Origin: Eledone cirrhosa
Taxonomy: Eukaryota > Mollusca > Cephalopoda > Octopoda > Eledonidae
NCBI GenBank assembly: GCA_964016885.1
Contig: OZ024742.1
Location: forward strand, 11,548,181 to 11,612,180
DNA length: 64,000 bases
Reading direction: 5' to 3'
The notes under the pieces were generated by a model that saw nothing but the letters and a program-made list of their open reading frames with translations, was not told the DNA's origin and searched no databases. Shown in pieces: positions 24,800-36,171 of the stretch (position 1 is the stretch's first letter; each line of letters begins with the position of its first letter). Both the position numbers and the translations under genes were made by a program.

Positions 24800-27700
24800 T
24801 ATATTGTACTGATAGTACATATTGTACTGATATTATATATTGTACTGATAGTACATATTGTACTGATAGTACATATTGTACTGATAGTACATATTGTACT
24901 GATAGTATATATTGTACTGATAATACATATTGTACTGATAGTACATATTGTACTGATACTACATATTGGTACTGATAGTACATATTGTACTGATACTACA
25001 TATTGTACTGATAGTACATATTGTACTGATACTACATATTGTACTGATAGTATATATTGTACTGATAGTACATATTGTACTGATACTACATGTTGTACTG
25101 ATAGTACATATTGTACTGATATTATATATTGTACTGATAGTACATATTGTACTGATAGTACATATTGTACTGATATTATATATTGTACTGATAGTACATA
25201 TTGTACTGATAGTACATATTGTACTGATATTATGTATTGTACTCATAGTACATATTGTACTGATAGTACATATTGTACTGATAGTATATATTGTACTGAT
25301 AGTACATATTGTACTGATAGTACATATTGTACTGATAGTATATATTGTACTGATAGTATATATTGTACTGATACTACATATTGTACTGATAGTATATAAT
25401 GTACTGATATTATATATTGTACTGATAGTATATATTGTACTGATAGTATATATTGTACTGATAGTACATATTGTACTGATAGTACATATTGTACTGATAG
25501 TACATATTGTACTGATAGTACATATTGTACTGATAGTACATACTGTACTGATAGTATATATTGTACTGATAATACATATTGTACTGATAGTATATATTGT
25601 ACTGATAGTACATATTGTACTGATAGTACATATTGTACTGATACTACATATTGTACTGATAGTATACATTCTACTGATAGTACATATTGTACTGATAGTA
25701 CATATTGTACTGATAGTACATATGGTACTGATAGTATACATTCTACTGATAGTACATATTGTACTGATAGTATATATTGCACTGATAGTACATATTGTAC
25801 TGATAGTACATATTGTACTAATAGTACATATTGTACTGATAGTATATATTGTACTGATAATACATATTGTACTGATAGTATATATTGTACTGATAGTACA
25901 TATTGTACTGATACTATATATTGTACTGATAGTACATATTGTACTGATAGTACATATTGTACTGATAGTATATATTGTACTGATAGTATATATTGTACTG
26001 ATAGTATATATTGTACTGATAGTACATATTGTACTGATAGTACATATTGTACTGATACTACATATTTTACTGATAGTATATATTGTACTGATAGTATATA
26101 TTGTACTGATAGTACATATTTTACTGATAGTACATATTGTACTGATAGTATATATTGTACTGATAGTACATATTGTACTGATACTACATATTGTACTGAT
26201 AGTATATATTGTACTGATAGTATATATTGTACTGATAGTACATATTTTACTGATAGTACATATTGTACTGATAGTACATATTGTACTGATAGTACATATT
26301 GTACTGATACTACATATTGTACTGATAGTATATATTGTACTGATAGTATATATTGTACTGATAGTACATATTTTACTGATAGTACATATTGTACTGATAG
26401 TATATATTGTACTGATATTATATATTTTACTGATAGTATATATTGTACTGATAGTATATATTGTACTGATAGTACATATTGTACTGATAGTATACATTGT
26501 ACTGATAGTACATATTGTACTGATAGTATATATTGTACTGATAGTACATATTGTACTGATAGTACATATTGTACTGATAGTACATATTGTACTGATAGTA
26601 TATATTGTACTGATACTACATATTGTACTGATAGTATATATTGTACTGATAGTATATATTGTACTGATAGTACATATTGTACTGATAGTATATATTGTAC
26701 TGATACTACATATTGTACTGATAGTATATATTGTACTGATAGTATATATTGTACTGATAGTACATATTGTACTGATAGTACATATTGTACTGATATTATA
26801 TATTGTACTGATAGTACATATTGTACTGATAGTATATATTGTACTGATATTACATATTGTACTGATATTACATGTTGTACTGATATTATATATTGTACTG
26901 ATAGTACATATTGTACTGATAGTACATATTGTACTGATAGTATATATTGTACTGATAGTACATATTGTACTGATAGTATATATTGTACTGATAGTACATA
27001 TGGTACTGATAGTATATATTGTACTGATAGTATATATTGTACTGATAGTATATATTGTACTGATAGTACATATTGTACTGATATTATATATTGTACTGAT
27101 AGTACATATTGTACTAATAGTACATATTGTACTGATAGTATATATTGTACTGATAGTACATATTGTACTGATATTACATATTGTACTGATAGTACATATT
27201 GTACTGATAGTATATATTGTACTGATAGTTTCATATTGTACTGATAGTACATATTGTACTGATAGTACATATTGTACTGATAGTACATATTGTACTGATA
27301 GTACATATTGTACTGATAGTACATATTGTACTGATAGTACATATTGTACTGATAGTATATATTGTACTGATAGTACATATTGTACTGATAGTATATATTG
27401 TACTGATAGTACATATTGTACTGATAGTATACATTGTACTGATAGTACATATTGTACTGATAGTATATATTGTACTGATAGTATATATTGTACTGATAGT
27501 ATATATTGTACTGATAGTACATATTGTACTGATATTATATATTGTACTGATAGTACATATTGTACTAATAGTACATATTGTACTGATAGTATATATTGTA
27601 CTGATAGTACATATTGTACTGATATTACATATTGTACTGATAGTACATATTGTACTGATAGTATATATTGTACTGATAGTTTCATATTGTACTGATAGTA

Positions 27701-28403
27701 CATATTGTACTGATAGTACATATTGTACTGATAGTACATATTGTACTGATAGTACATATTGTACTGATAGTACATATTGTACTGATAGTACATATTGTAC
27801 TGATAGTATATATTGCACTGATAGTACATATTGTACTGATAGTACATATTGTACTGATAGTATACATTGTACTGATATTACATATTGTACTGATAGTATA
27901 TATTGTACTGATAGTATATATTGTATTGATAGTATATATTGTACTGATAGTATACATTGTACTGATAGTACATATTGTACTGATAGTATATATTGTACTG
28001 ATAGTACATATTGTACTGATAGTACATATTGTACTGATAGTACATATTGTACTGATAGTACATATTGTACTGATAGTATACATTGTACTGATAGTACATA
28101 TTGTACTGATAGTATATATTGTACTGATAGTACATATTGTACTGATAGTATATATTGTACTGATAGTACATATTGTACTGATAGTATATATTGTACTGAT
28201 AGTACATATTGTACTGATACTACATTCTGTACTGATAGTATATATTGTACTGATAGTATATATTGTACTGATTATATATATTGTACTGATAGTACATATT
28301 GTACTGATAGTATATATTGTACTGATAGTACATATTGTACTGATAGTATATATTGTACTGATAGTACATATTGTACTGATACTACATTCTGTACTGATAG
28401 TAA
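24800..28403 (+). repeat. 18-bp satellite, array C (about 200 units)
   Basis: Same unit and same polarity as array A. C-typical variants are GATATTATATATT, CATATTTTACTG, GATACTACATATT and ACTACATTCTG (about 28225 and 28388). The A-typical GTATTGAT variant is almost absent. A ~451-bp segment is duplicated: 19-bp units with TTTCATATTG sit at 27224 and 27675, followed by the same variant order. The array ends at GTACTGATAG before AATGATCTAG at about 28403. Confidence 0.95.
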
Positions 28404-28663
28404 TGATCTAGATTAGTAATCATTGCCTTTGATCTCGCATTTCACCTGGCTACATTCAGGTGAAGAAAGACACGAACCTATACAAGCAGAGTGTTTAGCA
28501 CTGGTTACCTTGTAAGGAGTTGTACCTGATATAGCTGAGATTGATGGTCAGTGTTTCGGGTTACACAAAATGTATTTCTACTGATAACATTCAGATAAGT
28601 ATCTTGTAAAAATGACAAAGGAGAAGTAAATTGGAATTAACGTCTTTATCTTGAATTATATCC
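28404..28663. other. Unique spacer after the satellite domain
   Basis: No coding frame or repeat family. A small stem (CACCTG...CAGGTG, about 28443-28464) is the only local structure noticed. Confidence 0.5.
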
Positions 28664-28773
28664 GAGAAAGAAAGGTACTACAAAGAAAGATACTACAAAG
28701 AAAGATACTACAAAGAAAGGTCCTACAAAGAAAGGTACTATAAAGTAAGGTACTACAAAGAAAGGTACTACAA
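28664..28773. repeat. 15-bp minisatellite, about 7 copies
   Basis: Tandem TACTACAAAGAAAGG with A/G variation at the last position and one TCCTAC and one TATAAAGTAAGG variant. Confidence 0.9.
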
Positions 28774-28907
28774 TCTATAAAGTACATGAATAATTCACCT
28801 CATGAGGTGGGGCTGACACATTCCTGGTTTAAAGGGTAACGAGAAGGGGGTAGAGCTGTTCGTTTTACAGGGAGGTAGGACTGTTGTAATAACTGTGTGA
28901 ATCTTCT
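28774..28907. other. Short unique spacer
   Basis: No feature recognised. Confidence 0.5.
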
Positions 28908-29425
28908 TTATAACATCAACATCAGCATCATCACCACAACCATCATCAGCATCATTATCATCACCACCACCACCAACACCATGATCATCATGATCCCCAT
29001 CATCATCACCATCATCACCATCCCCACCACCATCATCATCATAATCATCATCATCATCCTCACAATCATCACCACCACCACCACCACCACCATGATGATC
29101 ATCATCATCATCACCACTACCACCACCATGATCATCATCATCACCCCCCCCACCACCATCATGATGATCATCATCATCATCACCACCACCACCATGATCA
29201 TCATGATGATGATCATCATCATCACCACTACCACCATCATGATCATGATGATCATCATCATGATCATCATCATCATCACCATCATCACCACCACCACGAT
29301 CATCATCATCATCACTACTATAACAACCTTCGTCACCAACATCATCATCATCATCACCAATACCATCATCCCCACCACCACCACCACCACCACCATTATC
29401 ACCACCATCATCATCATCATCCCCA
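28908..29425. repeat. CAT/CAC/ATC trinucleotide tract
   Basis: About 520 bp of ATCATC and CACCAC words with ATGATC interruptions. Both the + frame (Ile/Thr-rich) and the minus frame (Met/Val-rich) are open only because of the triplet period. Confidence 0.95.
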
Positions 29426-30412
29426 GTACGTTACAAAGTACCAGTAACCTTTACCCTTCCCTTTAAAGTTCCACCCACCAATCCTTGTCCTCTTTAATCA
29501 GACTTCTTACCCTCTTCTTCTTTCTCTCTTCTTTCACCTTTGTTTTCTTCTCTGCCCCCTTATCCGACACCTCCTTTTATTCCTCCTCATTCCACTTTGA
29601 TTAATGGTTTCTAATTCAGAGAAAAGTCAAGAAACTTGGGAGCAGGGTAGAGACCCCGTACTTGGCTGGTTCTTTGCTATGGAAGTCAACGTAGACTTAG
29701 AATATAAATGGATATTACAAAAAGCGACAAGATACTATTTCAAGTGATGTACTGTTTCTTCCAGTCTCCTCGTTAGTCTTGGGTTACTGCTGTTATCAGT
29801 TGTTGACATGTATGAACACTTAGCGTGGCCCCAATGAGATTGGAGTTTTCAGCAGACCGCCAACTTCTAAAAACCCAAACCAGGAGTACCTTGAAAAAAA
29901 GCGCCCCAAAATGGAGAGAAATGAGGCAAAATGAGGGGATTTTACATAATGAGTGTTATAAAAGTGATCACAATATAAGACATCTCTCACCCACCCAAAG
30001 TAGATGGGAGATCTCCCCGTCGGACGGGAAGAGTTGACAGGTCTGGTTTTCAGCCAGTTCTACAAAATATAGCTGTATCCACAAAGTTGATCAATCTAAA
30101 ATAAAATCACGAGTTCAATTCTCGCAGAAGATAAAAACGTCGAAAATGTCTTGTTTTTTTGTTTATCTTGGGGTCTATTATTTTATAAAGCTGTTTACAC
30201 AAAAACAAAACACTCTATCAAAGGGAACAAAAAGAAAAAGGTGCAACAAGTGCACTTAACATACATAAGGACATCCATCCCAATATTCGGGATAAATTTA
30301 AAATCTCTTGTCTTTGGACATTTTATTCTTCATGTTCATGTAAAATCTAAAACAGAAAACAAATGATCTAAGTACGTGGTTTGAAAATTGTTAATCCTTG
30401 GTGTGCTCAAAC
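29426..30412. other. Unique DNA, no gene seen
   Basis: A CT-rich stretch (about 29460-29590) is followed by ordinary AT-rich DNA. Frames of about 70 residues at 29825 and 30151 show no domain, signal or composition that would support a gene. Confidence 0.55.
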
Positions 30413-30414
30413 GG

Positions 30415-30600
30415 GGCCGACCTGAGGTAATATCTCGCTTTCATCTTGCCGATGTTGATAAGTAAAATACCAGTCGAGGGCGGTAGACTGGCGAAATAAT
30501 TAGAGCGTCGGTCGGGATACCTTTATGTTCTACGTTCAAATCCCACCATTGGATGGGTACTGGTGTTTCATAGACTTAGTCCGACACCCATTCTAGGTTA
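30415..30600 (+). mobile_element. SINE tail fragment followed by a second SINE head
   Basis: 30415-30476 resembles the SINE core (GGGGCCGACCTGAGGTAATATCTCG, then GATGTTGATAAGTAAAATACCAGT). At once a new tRNA-like head starts: GGCGGTAGACTGGCGAAATAATTAGAGCG (A-box region about 30485-30507), with a B-box-like GTTCAAATCCC at 30534-30544. After the B box the similarity fades. This is either one rearranged element or one SINE inserted at the end of another. Confidence 0.7.
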
Positions 30601-30627
30601 TCTCTAATACAATCCTCTTTGTTATGA

Positions 30628-31834
30628 GCCTCCTGACCATATCTATGGTAACTTCATACCCAGCCAGCTCCCACCTCTCATCTGACTAGACTCGACCATA
30701 TCTATGATTTGAAGGCAACTTCCTACCCAGACAGCTCCCACCTCTCATCTGACTAGACTCGACCATATCTATGGTTTGAAGGCAACTTCCTACCCAGACA
30801 GCTCCCACCTCACATCTCACTAGACTCGACCATATCTATGGTTTGAAGGCAACTTCCTACCCAGCCAGCTCCAACCTCACATCTCACTAGACTCGACCAT
30901 ATCTATGGTTTGAAGGCAACTTCCTACCCAGCCAGCTCCCACCTCTCATCTGACTAGACTCGACCATATCTATGGTTTGAAGGCAACTTCCTACCCAGCC
31001 AGCTTCCACCTCACATCTCACTAGACTCGACCATATCTATGGTTTGAAGGCAACTTCCTACCCAGACAGCTCCCACCTCTCATCTCACTAGACTCGACCA
31101 TATCTATGGTTTGAAGGCAACTTCCTACCCAGCCAGCTCCAACCTCACATCTGACTAGACTCGACCATATCTATGGTTTGAAGGCAACTTCCTACCCAGA
31201 CAGCTCCCACCTCTCATCTCACTAGATTCGACCATATCTATGGTTTGAAGGCAACTTCCTACCCAGCCAGCTCCCACCTCACATCTCACTAGACTCGACC
31301 ATATCTATGGTTTGAAGGCAACTTCCTACCCAGACAGCTCCCACCTCTCATCTCACTAGACTCGACCATATCTATGGTTTGAAGGCAACTTCCTACCCAG
31401 ACAGCTCCCACCTCACATCTCACTAGACTCGACCATATCTATGGTTTGAAGGCAACTTCCTACCCAGCCAGCTCCCACCTCACATCTCACTAGACTCGAC
31501 CATATCTATGGTTTGAAGGCAACTTCCTACCCAGCCAGCTCCCACCTCACATCTCACTAGACTCGACCATATCTATGGTTTGAAGGCAACTTCCTACCCA
31601 GCCAGCTCCCACCTCTCATCTGACTAGACTCGACCATATCTATGGTTTGAAGGCAACTTCCTACCCAGCCAGCTCCCACCTCACATCTCACTAGACTCGA
31701 CCATATCTATGGTTTGAAGGCAACTTCCTACCCAGCCAGCTCCCACCTCACATCTCACTAGACTCGACCATATCTATGGTTTGAAGGCAACTTCCTACCC
31801 AGCCAGCTCCCACCTCTCATCTCACTAGACTCGT
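30628..31834. repeat. 67-bp minisatellite, 17 full copies plus a partial
   Basis: CTAGACTCGACC recurs every 67 bp from 30686 to 31825, exactly 17 periods, with no indels. A diverged partial unit precedes it from about 30628. Units differ only at a few sites (CCAGAC/CCAGCC, CCCACC/CCAACC, CTCTCATC/CTCACATC, CTGA/CTCA). Each unit carries CCATATCTATGG, a 12-bp imperfect palindrome with perfect 5-bp arms. The period is not a multiple of three, so no long frames arise. Confidence 0.97.
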
Positions 31835-31837
31835 TTT

Positions 31838-31943
31838 CCTTATAGAGTGTCATGGGTGCTGCCCTTCCATCTGACTAAGCGATAAATAACACCAATGATA
31901 ACAACAACAAACATTTAAGCAGAAAGAACAACATTGACACGAA
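31838..31943. other. Short spacer
   Basis: No feature beyond AAC-rich words near 31900. Confidence 0.5.
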
Positions 31944-31964
31944 CATTAACAGCTAATAATAATT

Positions 31965-32146
31965 GTTTCTACTTTTTGCACAAGGCCAGCAATTATATCA
32001 GTACATTACTGGTACTTTATTTTACTGAACCCGTAAGGATGAAAGGCAAAGGTAACCTCGGCGGGATTTGAACTCAGATCGTAAAGGGCCGTAACTCTTT
32101 GCTGCAAAGCATGGAGTCCGACCCTCTACCGATACTGCCAATCCAC
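31965..32146 (-). mobile_element. SINE copy, minus strand, with near-complete tRNA-like part
   Basis: Read on the minus strand: a head with GGTAGAGGGTCGGACTCC and GCAGCAAAGAGTTACGGCCC, B-box-like GTTCAAATCCC (complement at 32063-32073), GCCGAGGTTACCTTTGCC, TAAAATAAAGTACCAGTAATG and the tail TTGCTGGCCTTGTGC. The same family as the insertion in array B. Confidence 0.85.
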
Positions 32147-32148
32147 CG

Positions 32149-32260
32149 CTGAGTTCAAATCCCGCCGAGGTTAACTTTGCCTTTCATTCTTAGGTGTCGA
32201 TAAAATAAAGTACCAGTAATATACTGAGATAATTGCTGGCCCTGTGCCAAAAGTAGAAAG
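32149..32260 (+). mobile_element. SINE copy, plus strand, 5'-truncated
   Basis: It starts at CTGAGTTCAAATCCC (B-box-like 32153-32163) and runs through GCCGAGGTTAACTTTGCC and GTCGATAAAATAAAGTACCAGT to TTGCTGGCCCTGTGCC. The tRNA-like 5' half is missing. It is the inverted partner of the preceding copy. Confidence 0.85.
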
Positions 32261-32281
32261 CATTAACAGCTAATAATAATG

Positions 32282-32478
32282 GTTTCTTATATAGGCGCAA
32301 GGCCAGTGATTTGGGGGGAGGGGAAAGTCAAGTGCGTGACTGGTACTTTATTATATCGACCCCGTGAGGATGAAAGGGAGAGCTAACCTCGGCGGAATTT
32401 GAAGTCAGACCGTAAAGGGTCGCAACTCTATGCTGCAAAGCATGGTGTTCGACGCTCTACCGATTACTACCTCCGACA
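32282..32478 (-). mobile_element. Third SINE copy of the cluster, minus strand
   Basis: Read on the minus strand: TCGGTAGAGCGTCGAACACC, a decayed B box (TTCAAATTCC, complement at 32394-32403), GCCGAGGTTAGCTCTCCC, the core GGGTCGATATAATAAAGTACCAGTCACGCACTTGAC (in two words) and the tail GGCCTTGCGCC. The G-rich interruption at about 32311-32326 lies just after the tail. It shares the 20-bp TAATAATAAT-containing flank with the first copy. Confidence 0.82.
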
Positions 32479-32740
32479 GTAATCTCAACATCAATAACAT
32501 GAGAAGCAGACAAGGAGATGAAGGAGCCTCTAAGTCGTCGCAAGGTCTGCTATAAATAGCAGTCAAATAGTTCGCATGTTACTCTCTAATATCTTGGGGG
32601 AAGTCACATTGGGACCACGCATGAATGAAAACAAAAAAAATATTTAAATACACCCCCACCCCACCCTCCTCCAAAACTGGAATGGTTGTGGGTGGCACAG
32701 ATTTGGACATTGATCTGCTGGTTGTGGCGACCTGGGGCTA
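32479..32740. other. Short unique spacer
   Basis: No feature recognised. A CCACCCC-rich stretch lies near 32650-32670. Confidence 0.5.
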
Positions 32741-32990
32741 AACAACAGCAACAATATCAGCATTCTCAACAACAGTATCAACATTATTTACCTCCAGATT
32801 TAACAACAGCAGCAGCAGCAACAATAATAACTACAATAACAATAACAATAATAACAACTACAACTACTACAATAACAACAACAACAATAACAACAACAAC
32901 AACCGTAATAACCACAATAACAACTACAACAACAACAGTAACTACTACAATAACAACAATAACAACTACAACAACTGTAATAACCAAAAT

Positions 32991-33025
<35 letters not shown>

Positions 33026-33300
33026 CTACTACAATAACAACAATAACAACAAAAACAACAACAGCATCTACTACAATAACAACAATAACAACAATAACAA
33101 CAACAGCAACTACTACAATAACAACAATAACAACTACAGCAACAACTGTAATAAGCACAATATCAACTACAACAACAACGCCAACGGCAGTATCAGCAAT
33201 AACAACAAAAGCAACAGCAACATCATCAATAAAGGCAAAAATACCAGTAGTAACAACAACAGCAAAAACAACATTGACAACAACAAGAACAACAACATCT
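32741..33300. repeat. AAC/ATAACA trinucleotide tract
   Basis: About 560 bp of ACAACA and ATAACAACA words with GCA interruptions. It reads as Thr/Ile in one + frame (a 221-residue frame from 32686), which has no signal peptide or domain. The words are the reverse complement of those in the GTT array from 34349 on. Confidence 0.93.
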
Positions 33301-33691
33301 CCGACGTTACACGAAAACACCTCTAGTCTGACAGCCTACTGTCGCCAATAAAACGGTGTAGAGCCGTTGAGTTGAAGACAAAACACGATCTTGTGATATC
33401 TCAAGTTATTCCTTCTCCTGCTACATTGAAAAATGATCTTAGCTTTAGTCACAAAGTTCGTCATTAAATAAATAAAAAAAGTTTGGCCCCACCCTCACGC
33501 CACCTTGTACCCACCACACCCAACCTCCCAACATAAAATAAAGAAAATCATAAAAAGTAAAATGAGAAAGAATGAGGATGGATGTTAAAGTACATCTGAC
33601 AATTGGAACCGATCCCCGAAATATAAGATATGAAAATATAAATATTCATATTATCTCTTAAACAATGACATAAGACTTTTAGATAATCAAT
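33301..33691. other. Unique spacer
   Basis: No feature recognised. Confidence 0.5.
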
Positions 33692-33804
33692 TTGATGTTG
33701 TTGTTGTTGTTGATGTTCTTGTTGTTATTGATGTTGTTTTAGTTGGTGTTGTTGTTGTTGATGTTTTGTAGTTGGTGTTGTTGTTGATGGTGTTGCCGTT
33801 GTCA
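33692..33804. repeat. GTT-rich tract
   Basis: GTTGTTGTTGAT words with TTATTGATG and TTTTAGTTGGT interruptions, a short, more diverged relative of the large array starting at 34349. Confidence 0.85.
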
Positions 33805-33807
33805 AGG

Positions 33808-34228
33808 TCACCAATCCCACCAAAACCACCACCACTACCACCACCAGTATCCCCTCCCCACCTACCCTGGTCACGCCCACCAGTCCCACCAATCCCCTCA
33901 TACTACCACCGTTACCACCACCAATACCACCACCATCAACACCAACAATCCACACACAACCATCAATACCACCCCACCACCACCACTACCACCTCCACCA
34001 TCACTATCCCCCCACCAATCCAACCATCACCACCACCACCACTACCATCATCACCACCACCATCACCATCATCAACACCACCACCAGCACCACCACCACC
34101 ACTACCACCACCAATCCCCCCACCAATTCCACCACCACCACCACTACCCATGCCCCAACAATATCCCCCCCCACCACCAATACTACCCCCACCGATCCTC
34201 CACCCCACCCACTACCCCCCACCATAAT
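33808..34228. repeat. ACC/CCA trinucleotide tract
   Basis: About 420 bp of CACCACCACTACC and CCACCAATCC words. The strand composition flips abruptly near 33805 from G/T-rich to C/A-rich. Pro-rich + frames and Gly/Val-rich minus frames are by-products. Confidence 0.93.
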
Positions 34229-34348
34229 CTCTGTTATCTGCCCTCACCATCGTGTCGATGAAAGACAGTCAAATTAGGAATGACTTGCTGTCAACCACCC
34301 CAGATACCAGTAAACCACTCCTTCACTCATCTCTTTTACTTACCTTTC
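34229..34348. other. Short unique spacer before the large array
   Basis: About 120 bp of ordinary sequence, no feature. Confidence 0.5.
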
Positions 34349-36171
34349 TTGTTGTTGTTGTTATTGGTGTTGTTGTTATTGGTGTTGTTGTTATTGGTAT
34401 TGTGGTTATGGTGTTGTTGTTGGTGTTGTTGTTATTGGTGTTGTTATTAATGGTGTTGTTGTTATTGGTGTTGTTATTAATGGTGTTGTTGTTATTGGTG
34501 TTGTTATTGGTGTTGTTATTGGTGTTGTTGTTATTGGTGTTGTTATTAGTGGTGTTGTTGTTCGTGTTGTTGTTATTGGTGATGTTGTTATTGGTGTTGT
34601 TGTTATTGGTGTTGTTATTGGTGTTGTTATTGGTGTTGTTGTTATTGGTTATGTTGTTATTGGTGTTGTTGTTCGTGTTGTTGTTATTGGTGATGTTGTT
34701 ATTGGTGTTGTTGTTATTGGTGTTGTTGTTGGTGTTGTTGTTATTGGTGTTGTTGTTCGTGTTGTTGTTGTTCGTGTTGTTGTTATTGGTGTTGTTATTA
34801 ATGGTGTGTTGTTATAGGTGTTGTTGTTATTGGTGTTGTTATTGGTGTTGTTATTGGTGTTGTTGTTATTGGTGTTGTTATTAATGGTGTTGTTGTTATT
34901 GGTGTTGTTGTTATTGGTGTTGTTGTTGGTGTTGTTGTTATTGGTGTTGTTGTTATTGGTGTTGTTGTTATTGGTGTTGTTATTGGTGTTGTTATTGGTA
35001 TTGTTGTTATTGGTGTTGTTGTTATTGGTGCTGTTATTGGTGTTGTTGTTATTGGTGTTGTTATTGGTGTTGTTGTTATTGGTGTTGTTGTTATTGGTGT
35101 TGTTATTGGTGTTGTTATTGGTGCTGTTGTTATTGGTGTTGTTGTTATTGGTGTTGTTATTGGTGTTGTTGTTGGTGTTGTTGTTGTTAGTGTTGTTGTT
35201 ATTGGTGTTGTTGTTATTGGTGTTGTTATTAATGGTGTTGTTGTTATTGGTGTTGTTGTTATTGGTGTTGTTATTGGTGTTGTTGTTATTGGTGTTGTTA
35301 TTGGTGTTGTTGTTATTGGTGTTGTTGTTGGTGTTGTTGTTGTTAGTGTTGTTGTTATTGGTGTTGTTGTTATTGGTGTTGTTATTAATGGTGTTGTTGT
35401 TATTGGTGTTGTTGTTATTGGTGTTGTTATTGGTGTTGTTGTTATTGGTGTTGTTATTGGTGTTGTTATTGGTGTTGTTGTTATTGGTGTTGTTATTGGT
35501 GTTGTTGTTGTTAGTGTTGTTGTTATTGGTGTTGTTGTTATTGGTGTTGTTATTAATGGTGTTGTTGTTATTGGTGTTGTTGTTATTGGTGTTGTTATTG
35601 GTGTTGTTGTTATTGGTGTTGTTGTTATTGGTGTTGTTATTAATGATGTTGTTGTTATTGGTGTTGTTGTTATTGGTGTTGTTGTTGGTGTTGTTGTTAT
35701 TGGTGTTGTTGTTATTGGTGTTGTTATTAATGATGTTGTTGTTATTGGTGTTGTTGTTATTGGTGTTGTTGTTGGTGTTGTTGTTATTGGTGTTGTTGTT
35801 ATTGGTGCTGTTGTTATTGGTGTTGTTATTGGTGTTGTTATTGGTATTGTTGTTATTGGTGTTGTTGTTATTGGTGCTGTTATTCGTGTTGTTGTTATTG
35901 GTGTTGTTATTGGTGTTGTTGTTGGTGTTGTTGTTATTGGTGTTGTTGTTATTGGTGCTGTTGTTATTGGTGTTGTTATTGGTGTTGTTATTGGTATTGT
36001 TGTTATTGGTGTTGTTGTTATTGGTGCTGTTATTCGTGTTGTTGTTATTGGTGTTGTTATTGGTGTTGTTATTGGTGTTGTTGTTATTGGTGTTGTTGTT
36101 TTTGGTGTTGTTATTGGTGTTGTTATTGGTGTTGTTGTTATTGGTGTTGTTGTTATTGGTGTTGTTATTTT

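Larger units (their letters stand above)
31944..32286. repeat. Direct repeats bracketing an inverted SINE pair
   Basis: CATTAACAGCTAATAATAAT followed by NGTTTCT occurs at 31944-31970 and at 32261-32286. Between them, 31965-32077 and 32149-32260 are inverted copies of a SINE (about 110-bp arms, roughly 90% identical by eye). The direct repeats could be a target-site duplication of the whole hairpin or shared 3' tails of two minus-strand SINEs (an ATT-type tail read in reverse). Confidence 0.8.

Noticed and set aside
5979..28403. CRISPR-like array
   Set aside because: Units are contiguous with no spacers, and the surrounding SINEs are eukaryotic.
6031..28411. Very long open frames in the 18-bp arrays (up to 2,641 codons, repeats such as YTISTI, ILSVQY, NIYYQY, IVLIVY, YCTDSI)
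   Set aside because: They exist in five frames at once, follow from a stop-poor unit of 18 bp, run through a SINE without change, and show no start context, domain or non-repeat part.
30686..31824. SRF CArG boxes in the 67-bp units
   Set aside because: CCATATCTATGG has eight bases between CC and GG instead of six A/T, so it does not match the CArG consensus.
32686..33351. 221-residue Thr-rich frame with a non-repeat N-terminus
   Set aside because: The body is AAC/ATA triplet repeat, the N-terminal ~35 residues show no signal peptide or domain, and the complementary Val-rich frame is equally open.
33772..34227. Proline-rich frame
   Set aside because: Translation of a CCA/ACC microsatellite; no flanking coding features.
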